Below are positions 27,923 to 37,847 of a DNA stretch of 64,000 nt, in pieces (position 1 is the first letter of the stretch; each line of letters begins with the position of its first letter). The DNA lies in assembly GCF_030929505.1 (NCBI RefSeq), contig NZ_JAVFVV010000006.1:1-64000 (forward strand), given 5' to 3'. The notes below the pieces were generated by a model. That model was not told where the DNA came from. It ran no database searches and was given only the letters and a program-made list of their open reading frames with translations. The translations under genes and the position numbers were made by a program. This DNA is from Mesorhizobium sp. LHD-90. GTDB taxonomy: Bacteria > Pseudomonadota > Alphaproteobacteria > Rhizobiales > Rhizobiaceae.

Positions 27923-28193
27923 GATAGTTTCTCCCTTTAGGAATTTCGAGGCGCCTTGCGCGGTCGCCCGGTCACTGAGCCGGCCCTTACGGGCATTGTT
28001 GTTTTTCTGCTTATTCCTCCCGCCGCTCGGGCCGCCCCGTGGCGCACGCAAACCCTCGCGCTGCCAAGGGAAAACCCCGAGACGATCCGACCCTGTTCTC
28101 AAATCGATATAACTGTCAAATTAAAACTATGACGATCATTATAACAAATTCGGTATAAGGCTGGCTGCCGCCGCGGCAGGGAGGATTTTTGTG
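27923..28193. promoter_or_regulatory. Divergent chvE-gbpR control region
   Basis: A 271-base intergenic region. The half nearest gbpR is AT-rich. At 28139-28158 the dyad TTATA-N10-TATAA has the size and spacing of a LysR-type binding site. AAAGGGAG (27931-27938 on the minus strand) serves chvE, and GGGAGG near 28179-28184 serves gbpR. Confidence 0.6.
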
Positions 28194-29198
28194 ATGTCGG
28201 CCATACGAACCGATTTAGGTGTGTCCGACCGGCTCGAAATCCCGGGATTAGGCGCCGATACGCTGCTACGCAGCGGCCTGAAGCTCGCCCATATGCGCAT
28301 GATGGTGGCGTTGGACGACCACGGACAGGTGAGCGCCGCCGCGCAGGTACTCGGCATGTCGCAGCCGGCTGCCTCGCGCATGATTTCGGAGATGGAGGGC
28401 ATTTTGAAGGTGCCGCTCTGCGAGCGGCTGTCGCGCGGCGTCGGGCTCACGCCGTATGGCCAGGTGCTGGCGCGGCGGGCGCGCGCCATCCTGCTCGAGC
28501 TGCGTGAGGTCGACCGTGAGATTTCCGACCTGCGGCTCGGCAAGGGCGGCTCGGTCTTCATCGGCGCGGTCACAGCGCCCGCGATCGAACTCGTCGTACC
28601 CGCGATCCGCAAGATGCGCGAGAAGAACCCGCGGCTGGAGGTCAACATCCAGGTCGACACCAGCGCCGTGCTGGCGCGCGAGCTGCTCGCCTCGCGCCAC
28701 GATTTCATCGTCGCCCGCATACCCGACGACCTCAATCCGCGGCTGTTCGAGAGCCGCGAGATCGGCGTCGAGCGCGCCTGCCTGATCGTGCGGCGCGGCC
28801 ATCCGCTCGCCGGGCGCGGCATGGTCGCGGCGGAGCGGCTGGCCGATTACGACTGGGTGTTCCAGCCGGCGGGGTCGCTGCTCCGCAGAAGCATGGAGCG
28901 CATCCTGCTGTCGCGCAGCATCCCGCTACCCGAACGCGTGCTCAACACCGGGTCGCTGCTGCTCACTCTGGTTATGGTGGCGCAGTCCGACGCCATCGCA
29001 CCCGTGTCGGTCGAGGTCGCGCGGTTCATCGGCGGCGAGAACGGTCTTGGTGGCGCGATCGACGTGCTGCCCATCGATTTCGACATCGAGGTGCAGCCCT
29101 ATAGCCTGATCAAGTTGCGCGACCGGGTGCTGTCTCCCGCCGCGGCAGGGCTCTACCGGCACGTGCTGGAGGAGATCGGCGCGCCAGCGGCCGCTTAA
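28194..29198 (+). CDS. gbpR: LysR-family regulator, GbpR-like
   Basis: A protein of 334 residues with ATG at 28194 (a GTG at 28191 is the alternative) and GGGAGG upstream. The helix-turn-helix includes GQVSAAAQVLGMSQPAASRMISEME (about 47-70), and the effector domain covers 110-320. Agrobacterium GbpR, the galactose-binding protein regulator, is divergent from chvE in the same way (from memory), and it activates chvE with galactose-type sugars while keeping basal expression low. That layout is the main reason for the name. The araD1 gene lies 201 bases downstream in the same direction. Confidence 0.85.
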   Translation: MSAIRTDLGVSDRLEIPGLGADTLLRSGLKLAHMRMMVALDDHGQVSAAAQVLGMSQPAASRMISEMEGILKVPLCERLSRGVGLTPYGQVLARRARAILLELREVDREISDLRLGKGGSVFIGAVTAPAIELVVPAIRKMREKNPRLEVNIQVDTSAVLARELLASRHDFIVARIPDDLNPRLFESREIGVERACLIVRRGHPLAGRGMVAAERLADYDWVFQPAGSLLRRSMERILLSRSIPLPERVLNTGSLLLTLVMVAQSDAIAPVSVEVARFIGGENGLGGAIDVLPIDFDIEVQPYSLIKLRDRVLSPAAAGLYRHVLEEIGAPAAA

Positions 29199-29314
29199 GA
29201 GGTGGGGCGTGTTGCAGTGCCGTGCGTTGTCGAGGCACCTTTTCTCTCAAATTCCCGGCCCTTCTTTTGCTATGCAGGAGAGGGCCAGTCTGCTTTTAAT
29301 CGCTGGACCGCTCA

Positions 29315-29335
29315 AAAGTCATACTATATAACTTT
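29315..29335. promoter_or_regulatory. Dyad upstream of the arabinose-type operon
   Basis: AAAGT at 29315-29319 and ACTTT at 29331-29335 form an inverted repeat around an 11-base AT-rich centre (CATACTATATA), 65 bases before the araD1 start. It may be an operator, possibly for the FadR-type regulator at the end of the operon, overlapping a -10-like TATATA. Confidence 0.4.
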
Positions 29336-29399
29336 AAGGGACGATCGGACTCGTCATTCGCGAGATTGGAGGAGCCGGCGGCCCGCCGGTGCGTACTTA

Positions 29400-30392
29400 A
29401 TGGCTTTGAGATTGGTTCAGCTCGTTCATGATGGCGAGCGTCGGGTGGCGGCTGCCGAAGACGACGGCGCGGCGAGGCTGGTGGGCGGTGTCTCCTCCAC
29501 CTACGACCTGGCGCAGCGCGCCATCGCCGACGGCAAGAGCCTTGAGGCGACGGTTGCGGCGCTGCCGCAGGGACCCTATGTCGATCTCGCCGCTGCGCTG
29601 GGCCAGGGCAGGGTACTTGCCCCGATCGACCATCCCGATCCGTCGCACCTGATGCTGGCTGGAACCGGCCTCACCCATCTCGGCTCGGCCGAGGGCCGCG
29701 ACAAGATGCACAAGGCCGCCGCTTCCGCCGAGAAGCCGACCGATTCGATGCGCATGTTCCTGATGGGCGTCGAGGGCGGCAAGCCGAAGCCGGGCGCGAC
29801 CGGTGCACAGCCCGAATGGTTCTTCAAGGGCGACGGCTCCAGCGTGATCGCGCCGGAGGCTCCCTTGGTGTCGCCTGCCTTCGCGCAGGACGGCGGCGAG
29901 GAGCCCGAGATCGCTGCCATCTACGTCATCGGCCCGAACGGCACGCCGTTCCGCGTCGGTTTTTCGCTTGGCAACGAGTTCTCCGACCACATCACCGAAC
30001 GTCACAACTACCTGTGGCTGGCGCATTCGAAGCTGCGTCCCGCTTCGATCGGCCCGGAACTGCTGACCGGGCCTCTGCCCGGCCATGTCGAAGGCTTTTC
30101 GCGCATCCGGCGCGGCGGCAAGGTGATCTGGGAAAAGCCGTTCCTGTCGGGCGAGGACAACATGTCCCACACCATCGCCAATCTGGAACACCACCACTTC
30201 AAATACGATCTGTTCCGCCGCCCCGGCGACGTGCATGTCCACTTCTTCGGCACCGCGACGCTGTCCTTCTCCGACGGCATCAAGCCGGAGAACGGCGACG
30301 TGTTCGAGATCGAGGCAAAACCCTTCACGCTTCCGCTGCGCAACCCGCTTGCCACCGACAAGGCGAGGCCGGTGGCGGTGAAGGCGCTGTAG
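29400..30392 (+). CDS. araD1: AraD1/GguC family protein (FAH fold)
   Basis: A protein of 330 residues from ATG at 29400. A GGAGGAG lies 26 bases upstream, too far for a usual ribosome site, so the start is somewhat uncertain. The C-terminal half shows a fumarylacetoacetate-hydrolase-like fold (EIAAIYVIGPNGTPFRVGFSLG; FFGTATLSFSDGIKPENGD). NCBI-style names for relatives are AraD1 and GguC; GguC is encoded next to gguAB in Agrobacterium. It probably dehydrates or cleaves a 2-keto-3-deoxy sugar acid after arabonate dehydratase. The dehydrogenase gene follows after seven bases. Confidence 0.82.
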   Translation: MALRLVQLVHDGERRVAAAEDDGAARLVGGVSSTYDLAQRAIADGKSLEATVAALPQGPYVDLAAALGQGRVLAPIDHPDPSHLMLAGTGLTHLGSAEGRDKMHKAAASAEKPTDSMRMFLMGVEGGKPKPGATGAQPEWFFKGDGSSVIAPEAPLVSPAFAQDGGEEPEIAAIYVIGPNGTPFRVGFSLGNEFSDHITERHNYLWLAHSKLRPASIGPELLTGPLPGHVEGFSRIRRGGKVIWEKPFLSGEDNMSHTIANLEHHHFKYDLFRRPGDVHVHFFGTATLSFSDGIKPENGDVFEIEAKPFTLPLRNPLATDKARPVAVKAL

Positions 30393-30399
30393 GCCGGCC

Positions 30400-31329
30400 A
30401 TGACTCCCATCCGCATCGCCATCGTCGGCGTCGGCAAGATCGCGCGCGACCAGCACGTCCCGACCATCGCCCGCGACGCCGGTTTCGAGCTTGTCGCCAC
30501 CGCCTCCCGCCACGGCAGCGTCGAGGGCGTCCCAGGCTTCCCCGACATCGAGACGCTGCTCGACAGCGTCGGAAAGCTGGATGCCGTCGCGCTCTGCATG
30601 CCGCCCGGCCCGCGCCACGCCGCCGCGCTGAAGGCGCTTTCCGCCGGCAAGCATGTGCTTCTGGAAAAACCTCCGGGCGCCACGCTGTCGGAACTCGACG
30701 ATCTCGTCGCCGCGGCGACGGCGTCGAAAGTCTCCCTGTTCGCCACCTGGCATTCGCGCCACGCCGCCGGCGTCGCCGCCGCGAAAGACTGGCTCGCCCA
30801 CCGCTCGATCCGCTCGATGCGCGTCGACTGGAAGGAGGACGTGCGCCGATGGCATCCCGGCCAGGCGTGGATCTGGGAGCCGGGCGGCTTCGGTGTGTTC
30901 GATCCGGGCATCAACGCGCTGTCGATCGTCACCGAGATCCTGCCGATGCCGATCTATCTCACCTCGGCGACGCTGCTGTTCCCGAAGAACCGCGCCCAGC
31001 CGATCGCCGCCGACCTCACCTTCGCCGACGCCGCCGGCGCGGATCGGGTCACCGCCACCTTCGACTGGCGCCAGACCGGCCCACAGACCTGGGACATACG
31101 CGTCGCCACCGACGAAGGCGAACTTTTGCTGCAATCCGGCGGCGCGAAATTGTTCATCAAGGGCGAGGCGGTCGTGAACGAGGGCGACGTCGAATATGCC
31201 GGCGTCTACCGGCGTTTCGCCGGCCTGATCGCCGCCGGCAAAAGCGACGTCGATCTCAGGCCGCTGCGCCATGTCGCCGATGCCTTCATGGCCGGCCGCC
31301 ATGATTTTACCGACGCCTTCGAAGACTGA
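30400..31329 (+). CDS. L-arabinose/D-galactose 1-dehydrogenase (Gfo/Idh/MocA family)
   Basis: A protein of 309 residues, the same length as Azospirillum brasilense L-arabinose 1-dehydrogenase. Strong shared segments (from memory) are [38 protein letters not shown] and [20 protein letters not shown] with [17 protein letters not shown]. Lys in EKPPG and Asp in VFDPGIN lie at the expected active-site positions. It oxidises L-arabinose or D-galactose with NAD(P) to the lactone, the first step of the non-phosphorylative pathway. It fits between ChvE-driven uptake and the dehydratase that follows. Confidence 0.9.
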   Translation: MTPIRIAIVGVGKIARDQHVPTIARDAGFELVATASRHGSVEGVPGFPDIETLLDSVGKLDAVALCMPPGPRHAAALKALSAGKHVLLEKPPGATLSELDDLVAAATASKVSLFATWHSRHAAGVAAAKDWLAHRSIRSMRVDWKEDVRRWHPGQAWIWEPGGFGVFDPGINALSIVTEILPMPIYLTSATLLFPKNRAQPIAADLTFADAAGADRVTATFDWRQTGPQTWDIRVATDEGELLLQSGGAKLFIKGEAVVNEGDVEYAGVYRRFAGLIAAGKSDVDLRPLRHVADAFMAGRHDFTDAFED

Positions 31330-31399
31330 TACCGGACCGGAGGGCACGCCAGCTACCACGCTGACGCCCTCCACGAGGAAACGCCAGGAAAGCAAGCAT

Positions 31400-33220
31400 A
31401 TGAGCAAGCCAGGAAACGGAGCCCACCACCCCAACGGAAAGCTGACGCGCCGCTCCCAGGCGTGGTTCGACAATCCCGGCAACCCCGACATGACCGCGCT
31501 CTATCTCGAGCGCTACATGAATTTCGGCATCAGCCAGGAAGAATTCCAGTCGGGCCGGCCGATCATCGGCATCGCCCAGACCGGCTCGGACCTGTCTCCC
31601 TGCAACCGCCATCACCTCGACCTCGCCAAGCGCGTGCGCGAAGGCATTCGCGAGGCGGGCGGCATCGCCTTCGAATTCCCCGTCCACCCGATCCAGGAGA
31701 CGGGAAAGCGCCCGACCGCGGGTCTGGACCGCAACCTCGCCTATCTCGGCCTGGTCGAGGTGCTTTACGGCTATCCGCTCGACGGCGTCGTGCTCACCAT
31801 CGGCTGCGACAAGACCACGCCGGCCTGCCTGATGGCGGCCGCCACCGTCAACATCCCGGCCATCGCGCTCTCCGTCGGGCCGATGCTCAACGGCTGGTTC
31901 CGCGGCGAGCGCACCGGCTCCGGCACGATCGTCTGGAAGGCGCGCGAGATGATGGCCGCCGGCGAGCTGGACTATGCCGGCTTCGTCAGCCTGGTGGCCT
32001 CCTCGGCGCCGTCGACCGGCTACTGCAACACGATGGGCACGGCGACCACGATGAATTCGCTTGCCGAGGCGCTCGGCATGCAGCTTCCCGGCTCGGCCGC
32101 CATCCCCGCGCCGCACCGCGACCGCCAGGAAATGGCCTATCTGACGGGAAAACGCATCGTCGACATGGTGAACGAGGATCTGAAACCCTCCGACATCCTT
32201 ACCCGCGACGCCTTCATCAACGCCATCCGCGTCAATTCGGCCATCGGCGGCTCGACCAACGCACCTATTCATCTCAATGGGTTGGCGAGGCATGTTGGAG
32301 TCGAACTTTCGATCGACGATTGGCAGACCTACGGGGAAGAAATCCCGCTGCTGGTCAATTTGCAGCCAGCCGGCGAATATCTCGGCGAGGACTATCACCA
32401 TGCGGGCGGCGTGCCGGCCGTGGTCAACCAGTTGATGCGCAAGGGCCTCATCAACGAGAGCGCGCTCACCGTCAACGGCAAGACCATGGGCGAGAATTGC
32501 CGCGACGCCAAGATCGAAGACGAGCGGGTCATCCGCCCGATCGACCGGCCGCTGAAGGAACATGCCGGCTTCCGCGTGCTGCGCGGCAATCTGTTCAACT
32601 CGGCCATCATGAAGCTCAGCGGAATCTCGGCGGAATTCCGCGACCGCTATCTCTCGAACCCCAAGGACCCGAACGCGTTCGAGGGGCCGGCCGTGGTGTT
32701 CGACGGGCCGGAGGACTATCACGCCCGCATCGACAATCCCGATCTCGGCATCGACGAACATACGGTGCTGTTCATGCGCGGCGCCGGCCCGATCGGCTAT
32801 CCGGGCGCGGCCGAAGTCGTCAACATGCGTGCGCCCGATTACCTTATCAAGCGCGGCATCAAGGCGCTCGCTTGCATCGGCGACGGCCGCCAGTCCGGCA
32901 CGTCGGGTTCGCCGTCGATCCTCAACGCCTCGCCGGAAGCGGCGGCCGGCGGCGGCCTCGCCATCCTGAAGACCGGCGACCGCGTGCGCATCGACCTCGC
33001 CAAGGGCACGGCCGACATCCTCGTCCCCGACGAGGAATTGGCGCGCCGGCGCACCGAACTGGAGGCCAGCGGCGGCTACAAATACCCCGCCCACCAGACG
33101 CCGTGGCAGGAAATCCAGCGCTCCATGGTCGGCCAGATGGAGACCGGCGCGGTACTGGAGCCGGCAGTGCACTACCAGCGCATCGCCCAGACCATGGGCA
33201 TTCCGCGGGACAACCATTGA
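31400..33220 (+). CDS. L-arabonate/D-xylonate-type dehydratase (IlvD/EDD family)
   Basis: A protein of 606 residues from ATG at 31400, with AGGAA upstream. Conserved [2Fe-2S] cysteines are Cys68 (LSPCNRHH), Cys136 ([11 protein letters not shown]) and Cys209 ([10 protein letters not shown]); Lys138 is the carbamylated magnesium ligand. The aldonic-acid branch of the family, such as Rhizobium L-arabonate dehydratase, is favoured over dihydroxyacid dehydratase by the neighbours. It converts arabonate (or galactonate/fuconate) to the 2-keto-3-deoxy acid, which AraD1 could process. Confidence 0.9.
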   Translation: MSKPGNGAHHPNGKLTRRSQAWFDNPGNPDMTALYLERYMNFGISQEEFQSGRPIIGIAQTGSDLSPCNRHHLDLAKRVREGIREAGGIAFEFPVHPIQETGKRPTAGLDRNLAYLGLVEVLYGYPLDGVVLTIGCDKTTPACLMAAATVNIPAIALSVGPMLNGWFRGERTGSGTIVWKAREMMAAGELDYAGFVSLVASSAPSTGYCNTMGTATTMNSLAEALGMQLPGSAAIPAPHRDRQEMAYLTGKRIVDMVNEDLKPSDILTRDAFINAIRVNSAIGGSTNAPIHLNGLARHVGVELSIDDWQTYGEEIPLLVNLQPAGEYLGEDYHHAGGVPAVVNQLMRKGLINESALTVNGKTMGENCRDAKIEDERVIRPIDRPLKEHAGFRVLRGNLFNSAIMKLSGISAEFRDRYLSNPKDPNAFEGPAVVFDGPEDYHARIDNPDLGIDEHTVLFMRGAGPIGYPGAAEVVNMRAPDYLIKRGIKALACIGDGRQSGTSGSPSILNASPEAAAGGGLAILKTGDRVRIDLAKGTADILVPDEELARRRTELEASGGYKYPAHQTPWQEIQRSMVGQMETGAVLEPAVHYQRIAQTMGIPRDNH

Positions 33221-33233
33221 GAGGCTGATGTCA

Positions 33234-33266
33234 GGAACACCCTTCGTCTCGGATGAGGGGTGTTCC
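33234..33266 (+). terminator. Hairpin after dehydratase gene
   Basis: GGAACACCC pairs with GGGTGTTCC, and three more pairs are possible inside (12 in total). It starts 14 bases after the dehydratase stop and lies in the leader of the FadR-type gene. No T tail follows, so it may be an attenuator or a protein-binding dyad rather than a full terminator. Confidence 0.45.
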
Positions 33267-33344
33267 AGATACTGCATAGCTAGCCGGCCGGAATGGTCCA
33301 CTATCGAGATTGACGAGGTATTTGGAGGCTTACGAAAACCGACA

Positions 33345-34079
33345 ATGGGCCTTCTCCAGACGGTGATCTCCGGCCAGAGGCTGCGCAACAACCATGCGCA
33401 CATAGTCGATTCGCTCGGCCGCGACATCGTCTCCGGCGCCATCCCCAGCGGCGAGACCCTTCCCGGCGACGCCGAACTGATGGCCCGCTTCGGCGTCTCG
33501 CGCACCGTGCTGCGGGAAGCGCTGAAGACACTGGCCGCCAAGGGACTGATCGTGCCGCGCGCCCGCATCGGCACGAAGGTGACCAGCCGCGAAAGCTGGA
33601 GCCTGTTCGACCCCGACATCCTCAACTGGCACTTCGAGGCCGGCATCGACGAGTCCTTTCTCGTCCATCTGAGCGAGATCAGGCTGGCTTTCGAACCCTA
33701 TGCGGCGGGGCTGGCCGCCCGCCATGCCACGGCCGACGACATCGCCATGCTGGAGCGCCTGGCGATGGACATGGGCGACACGGAGCACACCGCCGAGACC
33801 CACGCCATGGCCGACCTGCGCTTCCATCTCGCGGTGGCGGAAGCCTCGCGCAATCCGTTCATGCGCTCGGTCGGCGCGCTGATCGAGGCGGCGCTCGTCG
33901 GCGTGTTCAAGCTATCATCGCCCAGCGCCGACCTGCGCGAAATCCACAAGGCGGAGTCCACCCACCGCCGCATCGTCGACGCCATACGCCGCCGCGACGC
34001 AGACGGCGCGCGCGATGCAATGGAGGCGGTGATCGTCAACGGCGTCGAGCGGGTGCGAGCGGCGTTGCGGAGCGCGTAG
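33345..34079 (+). CDS. FadR-subfamily GntR transcriptional regulator
   Basis: A protein of 244 residues from ATG at 33345; GGAGG lies 16 bases upstream, a long spacing. The GntR winged helix is visible (GETLPGDAELMARFGVSRTVLREALKTLAAKGL, split across about 40-75), followed by an FCD ligand domain with metal-type histidines in DLRFHLAVAEAS. It sits at the end of the arabinose-type operon and likely represses it, responding to a sugar acid intermediate. A candidate operator is the dyad before araD1. Confidence 0.87.
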   Translation: MGLLQTVISGQRLRNNHAHIVDSLGRDIVSGAIPSGETLPGDAELMARFGVSRTVLREALKTLAAKGLIVPRARIGTKVTSRESWSLFDPDILNWHFEAGIDESFLVHLSEIRLAFEPYAAGLAARHATADDIAMLERLAMDMGDTEHTAETHAMADLRFHLAVAEASRNPFMRSVGALIEAALVGVFKLSSPSADLREIHKAESTHRRIVDAIRRRDADGARDAMEAVIVNGVERVRAALRSA

Positions 34080-34083
34080 TTCC

Positions 34084-34962
34084 TTATGGCACCTCTACCG
34101 GCTCCGCCGCCTTGCGCCGCACGGCGAGGTTCAAAAGGTTGCCGGACAGGATGAGCACCGTGCCCAGGACCGTGAACAGGTCGACCTTTTCCGAATAGAC
34201 GAAATAGCCCAGCGCCGCCGTTGCCGGCACGCGCAAAAAGTCCATCGGCGTCACCACGGTTGCGTCTGCGTTGGAGAGCGCCTGCGCCATGCAATAATGC
34301 GCGTAGCTGCCGCCGAAGGCGATCAGCAGGATCCACGGCCAGAGGCTTGCCGACGGCGTCTTCCACACCAGAACGGCCGGCACGAGGCCGATGAGCGACT
34401 GGATGACAAGCATCCAGAAGATGATGCGCACCGCCGACTCGGTGCGCGTCAGCGATTTTGTCATGGTCATGGAGACGCCGAAGGCGACCGCCGCGGCCAG
34501 CACGATCATTTGGCCGGCGTCGAAACTGGCGACGCCCGGCCGCACGATCACCAGCACGCCGATCAGGCCGAGCGCGATTGCGATTGTCTTGGGCGGCGTC
34601 ATGCGCTCGCCCAGAAAGCTGACCGCCAGCAGCGCCGTCCAGATCGGCGTGGTGAACTCGATGGCGATCAACTGCGCCAGCGGAATCATCGTCAGCGCCA
34701 TGAGCCACAGGAACTGGCCGGCATAATGCGCCACGTTGCGGCCGACATGCTGAAGCGGCCGTTTCGCAGCCATGGCGCGGAACCCGCCGGCCAGGCGGAT
34801 CAGCGGGTAGAGCATCAGCAGGCCGATCAGCGAGCGCATCTCCATCACCTGGAACACGTCGAGTTCGCGCGTCGTCTCGCGCCCGGCCCATGTCATGATG
34901 AGCATGCAGCCCAGCGAGCATGCCATCCAGAAGGCCGCCTTGAGATTGGATTGGGTTTGCAT
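34084..34962 (-). CDS. EamA-family (DMT) transporter
   Basis: A protein of 292 residues with about ten membrane helices in two EamA repeats, roughly 10-140 and 155-280. The repeat boundary shows IEFTTPIWTALLAVSFLGERMTP and, in the second, PMDFLRVPATAALGYFVYSEK. It probably exports small metabolites such as amino acids or related compounds; the substrate is unknown. It is convergent with the FadR-type gene, with only four bases between the stops. Confidence 0.87.
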   Translation of the reverse strand: MQTQSNLKAAFWMACSLGCMLIMTWAGRETTRELDVFQVMEMRSLIGLLMLYPLIRLAGGFRAMAAKRPLQHVGRNVAHYAGQFLWLMALTMIPLAQLIAIEFTTPIWTALLAVSFLGERMTPPKTIAIALGLIGVLVIVRPGVASFDAGQMIVLAAAVAFGVSMTMTKSLTRTESAVRIIFWMLVIQSLIGLVPAVLVWKTPSASLWPWILLIAFGGSYAHYCMAQALSNADATVVTPMDFLRVPATAALGYFVYSEKVDLFTVLGTVLILSGNLLNLAVRRKAAEPVEVP

Positions 34963-35081
34963 GCGGGCCGTTTGGCAAGCATCGGCGGGCGATGCAACTG
35001 TTAGTCGCCGGCAAAGGCTGGTCCAGGCGGTGCGTCATCGTGGTAAACCAAGCCTTAAGCCATTGCGGTCATGATGAACGC

Positions 35082-35891
35082 ATGGCCAAGAAACCGGCAA
35101 AAGCAAAGTCCCGTTCGAAATCTGCGGCAGCATCCATGATGAAGCTGCCGCGATTGCGATGGCTGGTGCTTGGCGCCGTGGTGGCCGGCGCCTGGGCGAT
35201 GATGCAGGAGCCGCCGAAGCGTGAGCACTGGCAGCGCCAGCGCGACGAGCACGCGTCGGTTGAAAAGAAGAAGCCCTCGCCGCCGGCGGCTGTTGCCGCC
35301 GCGCCCGCGCCAAAGCCGGCGGAGATCGTCACCGCCTCGATCCCGCGTCCGCAAAAACCGGTCGCGCGCACCGAGACGCTGCTGACCAGCGAGAAGGTGC
35401 GCCTGCGCAAGGAGGCGAGCACGTCGAGCGCCGTGGTTGCGACGCTGAAGGGCGGGCAGCCGGTAGAGGCTACCGTCGCCGAAGGTAAATGGCGAAAGGT
35501 TTCCGTCGACGGTCTGGTCGGCTGGGTGCATGGCGATTACCTGAAGGCCGGCTCTCCCTCGGTCGCGCGGCCGGCCGACCCGATGAGACCGACGCCTGCC
35601 GTGGCCACCGTGCCGCAGGTCGCACCGGCTCCTGAACTCGCTTTCGCGCCGCGACCCAAGGAGGACGTCGCGCCGGAGCCTGGGGCTGAGCCCGCCGTCG
35701 CGGAGGAGCCGACGCCGACGGCTATGCCGATCTCGCTGCCCGAGGACAAGTCGATGTGGGGCGCGCTGCGTCCCGCCCGTGCGCCACAGGAGGGCGACTG
35801 CCAGTGTCCCTACGACCTGATGCTCAACGGCAAGCAGTGCGGCGAGCGCAGCGCCTACGCCAAGGGCAAGGGCCCGCAGTGTTACTTCTAA
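35082..35891 (+). CDS. SH3-domain protein with cysteine-rich tail
   Basis: A protein of 269 residues with ATG at 35082. A basic N-terminus precedes one membrane helix (about 24-41), so the rest should be periplasmic. A Pro/Ala/Lys-rich linker leads to a bacterial SH3 domain (about 102-152, KVRLRKEASTSS to WVHGDYLK). A second low-complexity stretch follows. The last 30 residues hold four cysteines in CQCPYDLMLNGKQCGERSAY and a terminal QCYF. The SH3 part may bind peptidoglycan; the tail could form disulphides. Similar tails occur in rhizobial hypothetical proteins (from memory). Confidence 0.75.
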   Translation: MAKKPAKAKSRSKSAAASMMKLPRLRWLVLGAVVAGAWAMMQEPPKREHWQRQRDEHASVEKKKPSPPAAVAAAPAPKPAEIVTASIPRPQKPVARTETLLTSEKVRLRKEASTSSAVVATLKGGQPVEATVAEGKWRKVSVDGLVGWVHGDYLKAGSPSVARPADPMRPTPAVATVPQVAPAPELAFAPRPKEDVAPEPGAEPAVAEEPTPTAMPISLPEDKSMWGALRPARAPQEGDCQCPYDLMLNGKQCGERSAYAKGKGPQCYF

Positions 35892-35962
35892 GTAGAGCCT
35901 GAAGATCGGCAGGGGTCGGCTGTGGCCGCCCCGGACAACAAGACCCTTCGCAAGGCAGCAAA

Positions 35963-35987
35963 AAGGCCGGACGCAACGCCCGGCCTT
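35963..35987 (-). terminator. Terminator of outer-membrane protein gene
   Basis: AAGGCCGG pairs with CCGGCCTT across a 9-base loop. On the minus strand it ends in a run of T, 22 bases past the stop of the barrel protein gene. This is a good intrinsic terminator for that gene. Confidence 0.7.
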
Positions 35988-36009
35988 CCTGAATTGGATG
36001 CCTTGAAGC

Positions 36010-36675
36010 CTAGAAATGCAGGCCGAGGCCGACCTGCACACGATGGTCACTGGCGTCGACATTGCGACCGCCGCCGACATCGAAATCCGCGTTGCCGTAG
36101 TCGGTGTAGCGGTACTCGAGGCGGCCGAACACCTTTTCGGTGAGCTTGACGTCGGTGCCGACGCCGGCGGTCCAGCCGAGTTGGGTCTGCGAATCCGAGT
36201 CGCCGGCCGCCTCCACCTTCATCTGCTTGGCCGCGCCGCCGGCCGTCACATAGGCCAGCCAGTCCGGTGTAACGGTGTAGCCGAGGCGGCCGCGCAGCGA
36301 ACCGTCGACGCCACCCTTGACCCTCACGCCGTCATTGCTGCCTTCGACGCCGCTATAGCCGACGTCGCCTTCGATGCCGGTCACGACGCCGTTGCCGAGG
36401 TCGTAATTGTAACCCGCGAAGGCGCCACCGACGAAACCGTCGGTCTCGACCCTGGCGCCGGTGCTGTCATCGTCAGAGCGGCCGGCGAAGCCATAGCCTC
36501 CCGTGACGCCGAGATAGGCGCCGGTCCAACTGGCGACGGGCGGCACTTCCATCGGCACCGCCGGTTCCGGCACGGCCTCGATGGCGTCGGCGGCCTGCGC
36601 CGCGGTTGCGCCCAGCAGGGCGACGAGGCCGATTGCGGCCGCGGCGGGGCGTGCGAATTTTAGTCTTGCTGACAT
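36010..36675 (-). CDS. Outer-membrane beta-barrel protein, Omp25/RopB-like
   Basis: A protein of 221 residues with AAGGAG before the ATG. It has a signal peptide ending ATAAQA and a short proline-rich spacer, then an eight-strand barrel pattern beginning WTGAYLGVTGGYGFAG. Alternating hydrophobic strands end in VGLGLHF with a terminal Phe, the usual outer-membrane insertion signal. RLEYRYTDYG near the end is typical of the family. It resembles Omp25/Omp31 and RopB porin-like proteins that are abundant surface proteins in Rhizobiales. Confidence 0.88.
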   Translation of the reverse strand: MSARLKFARPAAAAIGLVALLGATAAQAADAIEAVPEPAVPMEVPPVASWTGAYLGVTGGYGFAGRSDDDSTGARVETDGFVGGAFAGYNYDLGNGVVTGIEGDVGYSGVEGSNDGVRVKGGVDGSLRGRLGYTVTPDWLAYVTAGGAAKQMKVEAAGDSDSQTQLGWTAGVGTDVKLTEKVFGRLEYRYTDYGNADFDVGGGRNVDASDHRVQVGLGLHF

Positions 36676-37082
36676 ATTTATGCTCCTTCGCCACAGATAC
36701 GCGTTACGCTGTGGTCACGTTCGGAAGAGCCCAGCCCGAGACGGGAGGAACAGGGCGGGGTGCTCGACGGTTCCGAATGTCGCGTTCAATTGAGGCCGCA
36801 GCGCACAAAAAATTTGATCTTTCGCGGGCGGGATTGAGGCCATGCCGACCTGTTGCGCCCGTGCAACGGACGTTTGTCAGCAACCTCGCGCGACCGCCGC
36901 CCGCGCCGCTTGGTGCAAGGGTTTCGGCGCCTTATATAGCCGGTTCCGATAAGCCGGCTTGTTCGCCGCACGGCGGTAAATGTGGCGGCCTCGTCATAAT
37001 CCCGCCCGATCAACGAATGAGCGGTAAATCGGTTTTCCGGCGACTGCGCTGCGGACGCCCATTCACCACAGAGGCAGGAAAA
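36676..37082. other. Intergenic region upstream of barrel gene and SDR gene
   Basis: No supported gene lies here, although a frame is open on the plus strand ahead of the reductase gene. The part next to 36676 should carry the promoter of the barrel protein gene. Near 36930-36965 the sequence CTTATATAGCCGG is followed by GATAAGCCGGC, a small dyad next to a -10-like TATATA that could serve the reductase-uvrC operon. Confidence 0.5.
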
Positions 37083-37847
37083 TTGTCCCAACATTCCGCA
37101 AACGTGCTGGTGACTGGAGGCGCGAAACGCGTCGGCCGGGCCATCGTCGAGGATCTGGCGGAAAACGGCTTCGGCGTCGCTGTCCACGTCAACCGGTCGC
37201 GGGCGGAAGGCGAGAGGCTGGTCGCCGATATCCGCGCGCGCGGCGGCAGGGCGGCGCTGGTGACGGGCGACCTGACCGACATGGCGGTCGCAGAAAGTCT
37301 TGTCGGTGAGGCTGAGACCGCGCTTGGTCCAATGTCGATCGTCGTCAACAACGCGTCGGTCTTCGTGGACGATTCGGCGACCGATTTCGACTGGGAGGTC
37401 TGGGACCGGCATTTCGCCATTCACGTCAAGGCGCCGGTGGCGCTGGGGCGGGCGCTTGCCGAGCGCCTGCCGGACGACGGAGAGGGGTTGGTCGTCAACA
37501 TCGTCGACCAACGGGTGCTGAGGCCCAATCCGCGCTATTTCTCCTACGCGCTTTCGAAGTCGACGCTGTGGGCGGCGACCCGCACCATGGCCCAGGCGCT
37601 GGCCCCGCGCATCCGTGTCAACTCCATCGGGCCGGGGCCGACCTTCGCCAACGAGAAGCAGCAACCTTCCGATTTCCAGGCACAGGTCGACGGGCTGATC
37701 CTGAGGCGTGGCCCGGAACTCGCCGAGTTCGGAGCGACGATCCGCTACCTGTGGCAGGCGCGCTCGGTCACCGGCCAGATCGTCTGCCTCGACGGCGGCC
37801 AGCATCTTGCCTGGGAGACGCCGGACGTGTCAGGCATGGTCGAATGA
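37083..37847 (+). CDS. SDR oxidoreductase, pteridine reductase/FolM-like
   Basis: A protein of about 254 residues if it starts at the TTG at 37083 after GAGGCAGGAAAA; an ATG at 37018 would add 22 basic residues. The motif TGGAKRVG, with Arg after the second Gly, is typical of pteridine reductases (FolM, PTR1). NNAS and YALSK (catalytic Tyr and Lys) follow, with [10 protein letters not shown]. It may reduce dihydromonapterin or dihydrofolate, but other SDR roles are possible. Its stop overlaps the uvrC start by four bases. Confidence 0.8.
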   Translation: MSQHSANVLVTGGAKRVGRAIVEDLAENGFGVAVHVNRSRAEGERLVADIRARGGRAALVTGDLTDMAVAESLVGEAETALGPMSIVVNNASVFVDDSATDFDWEVWDRHFAIHVKAPVALGRALAERLPDDGEGLVVNIVDQRVLRPNPRYFSYALSKSTLWAATRTMAQALAPRIRVNSIGPGPTFANEKQQPSDFQAQVDGLILRRGPELAEFGATIRYLWQARSVTGQIVCLDGGQHLAWETPDVSGMVE

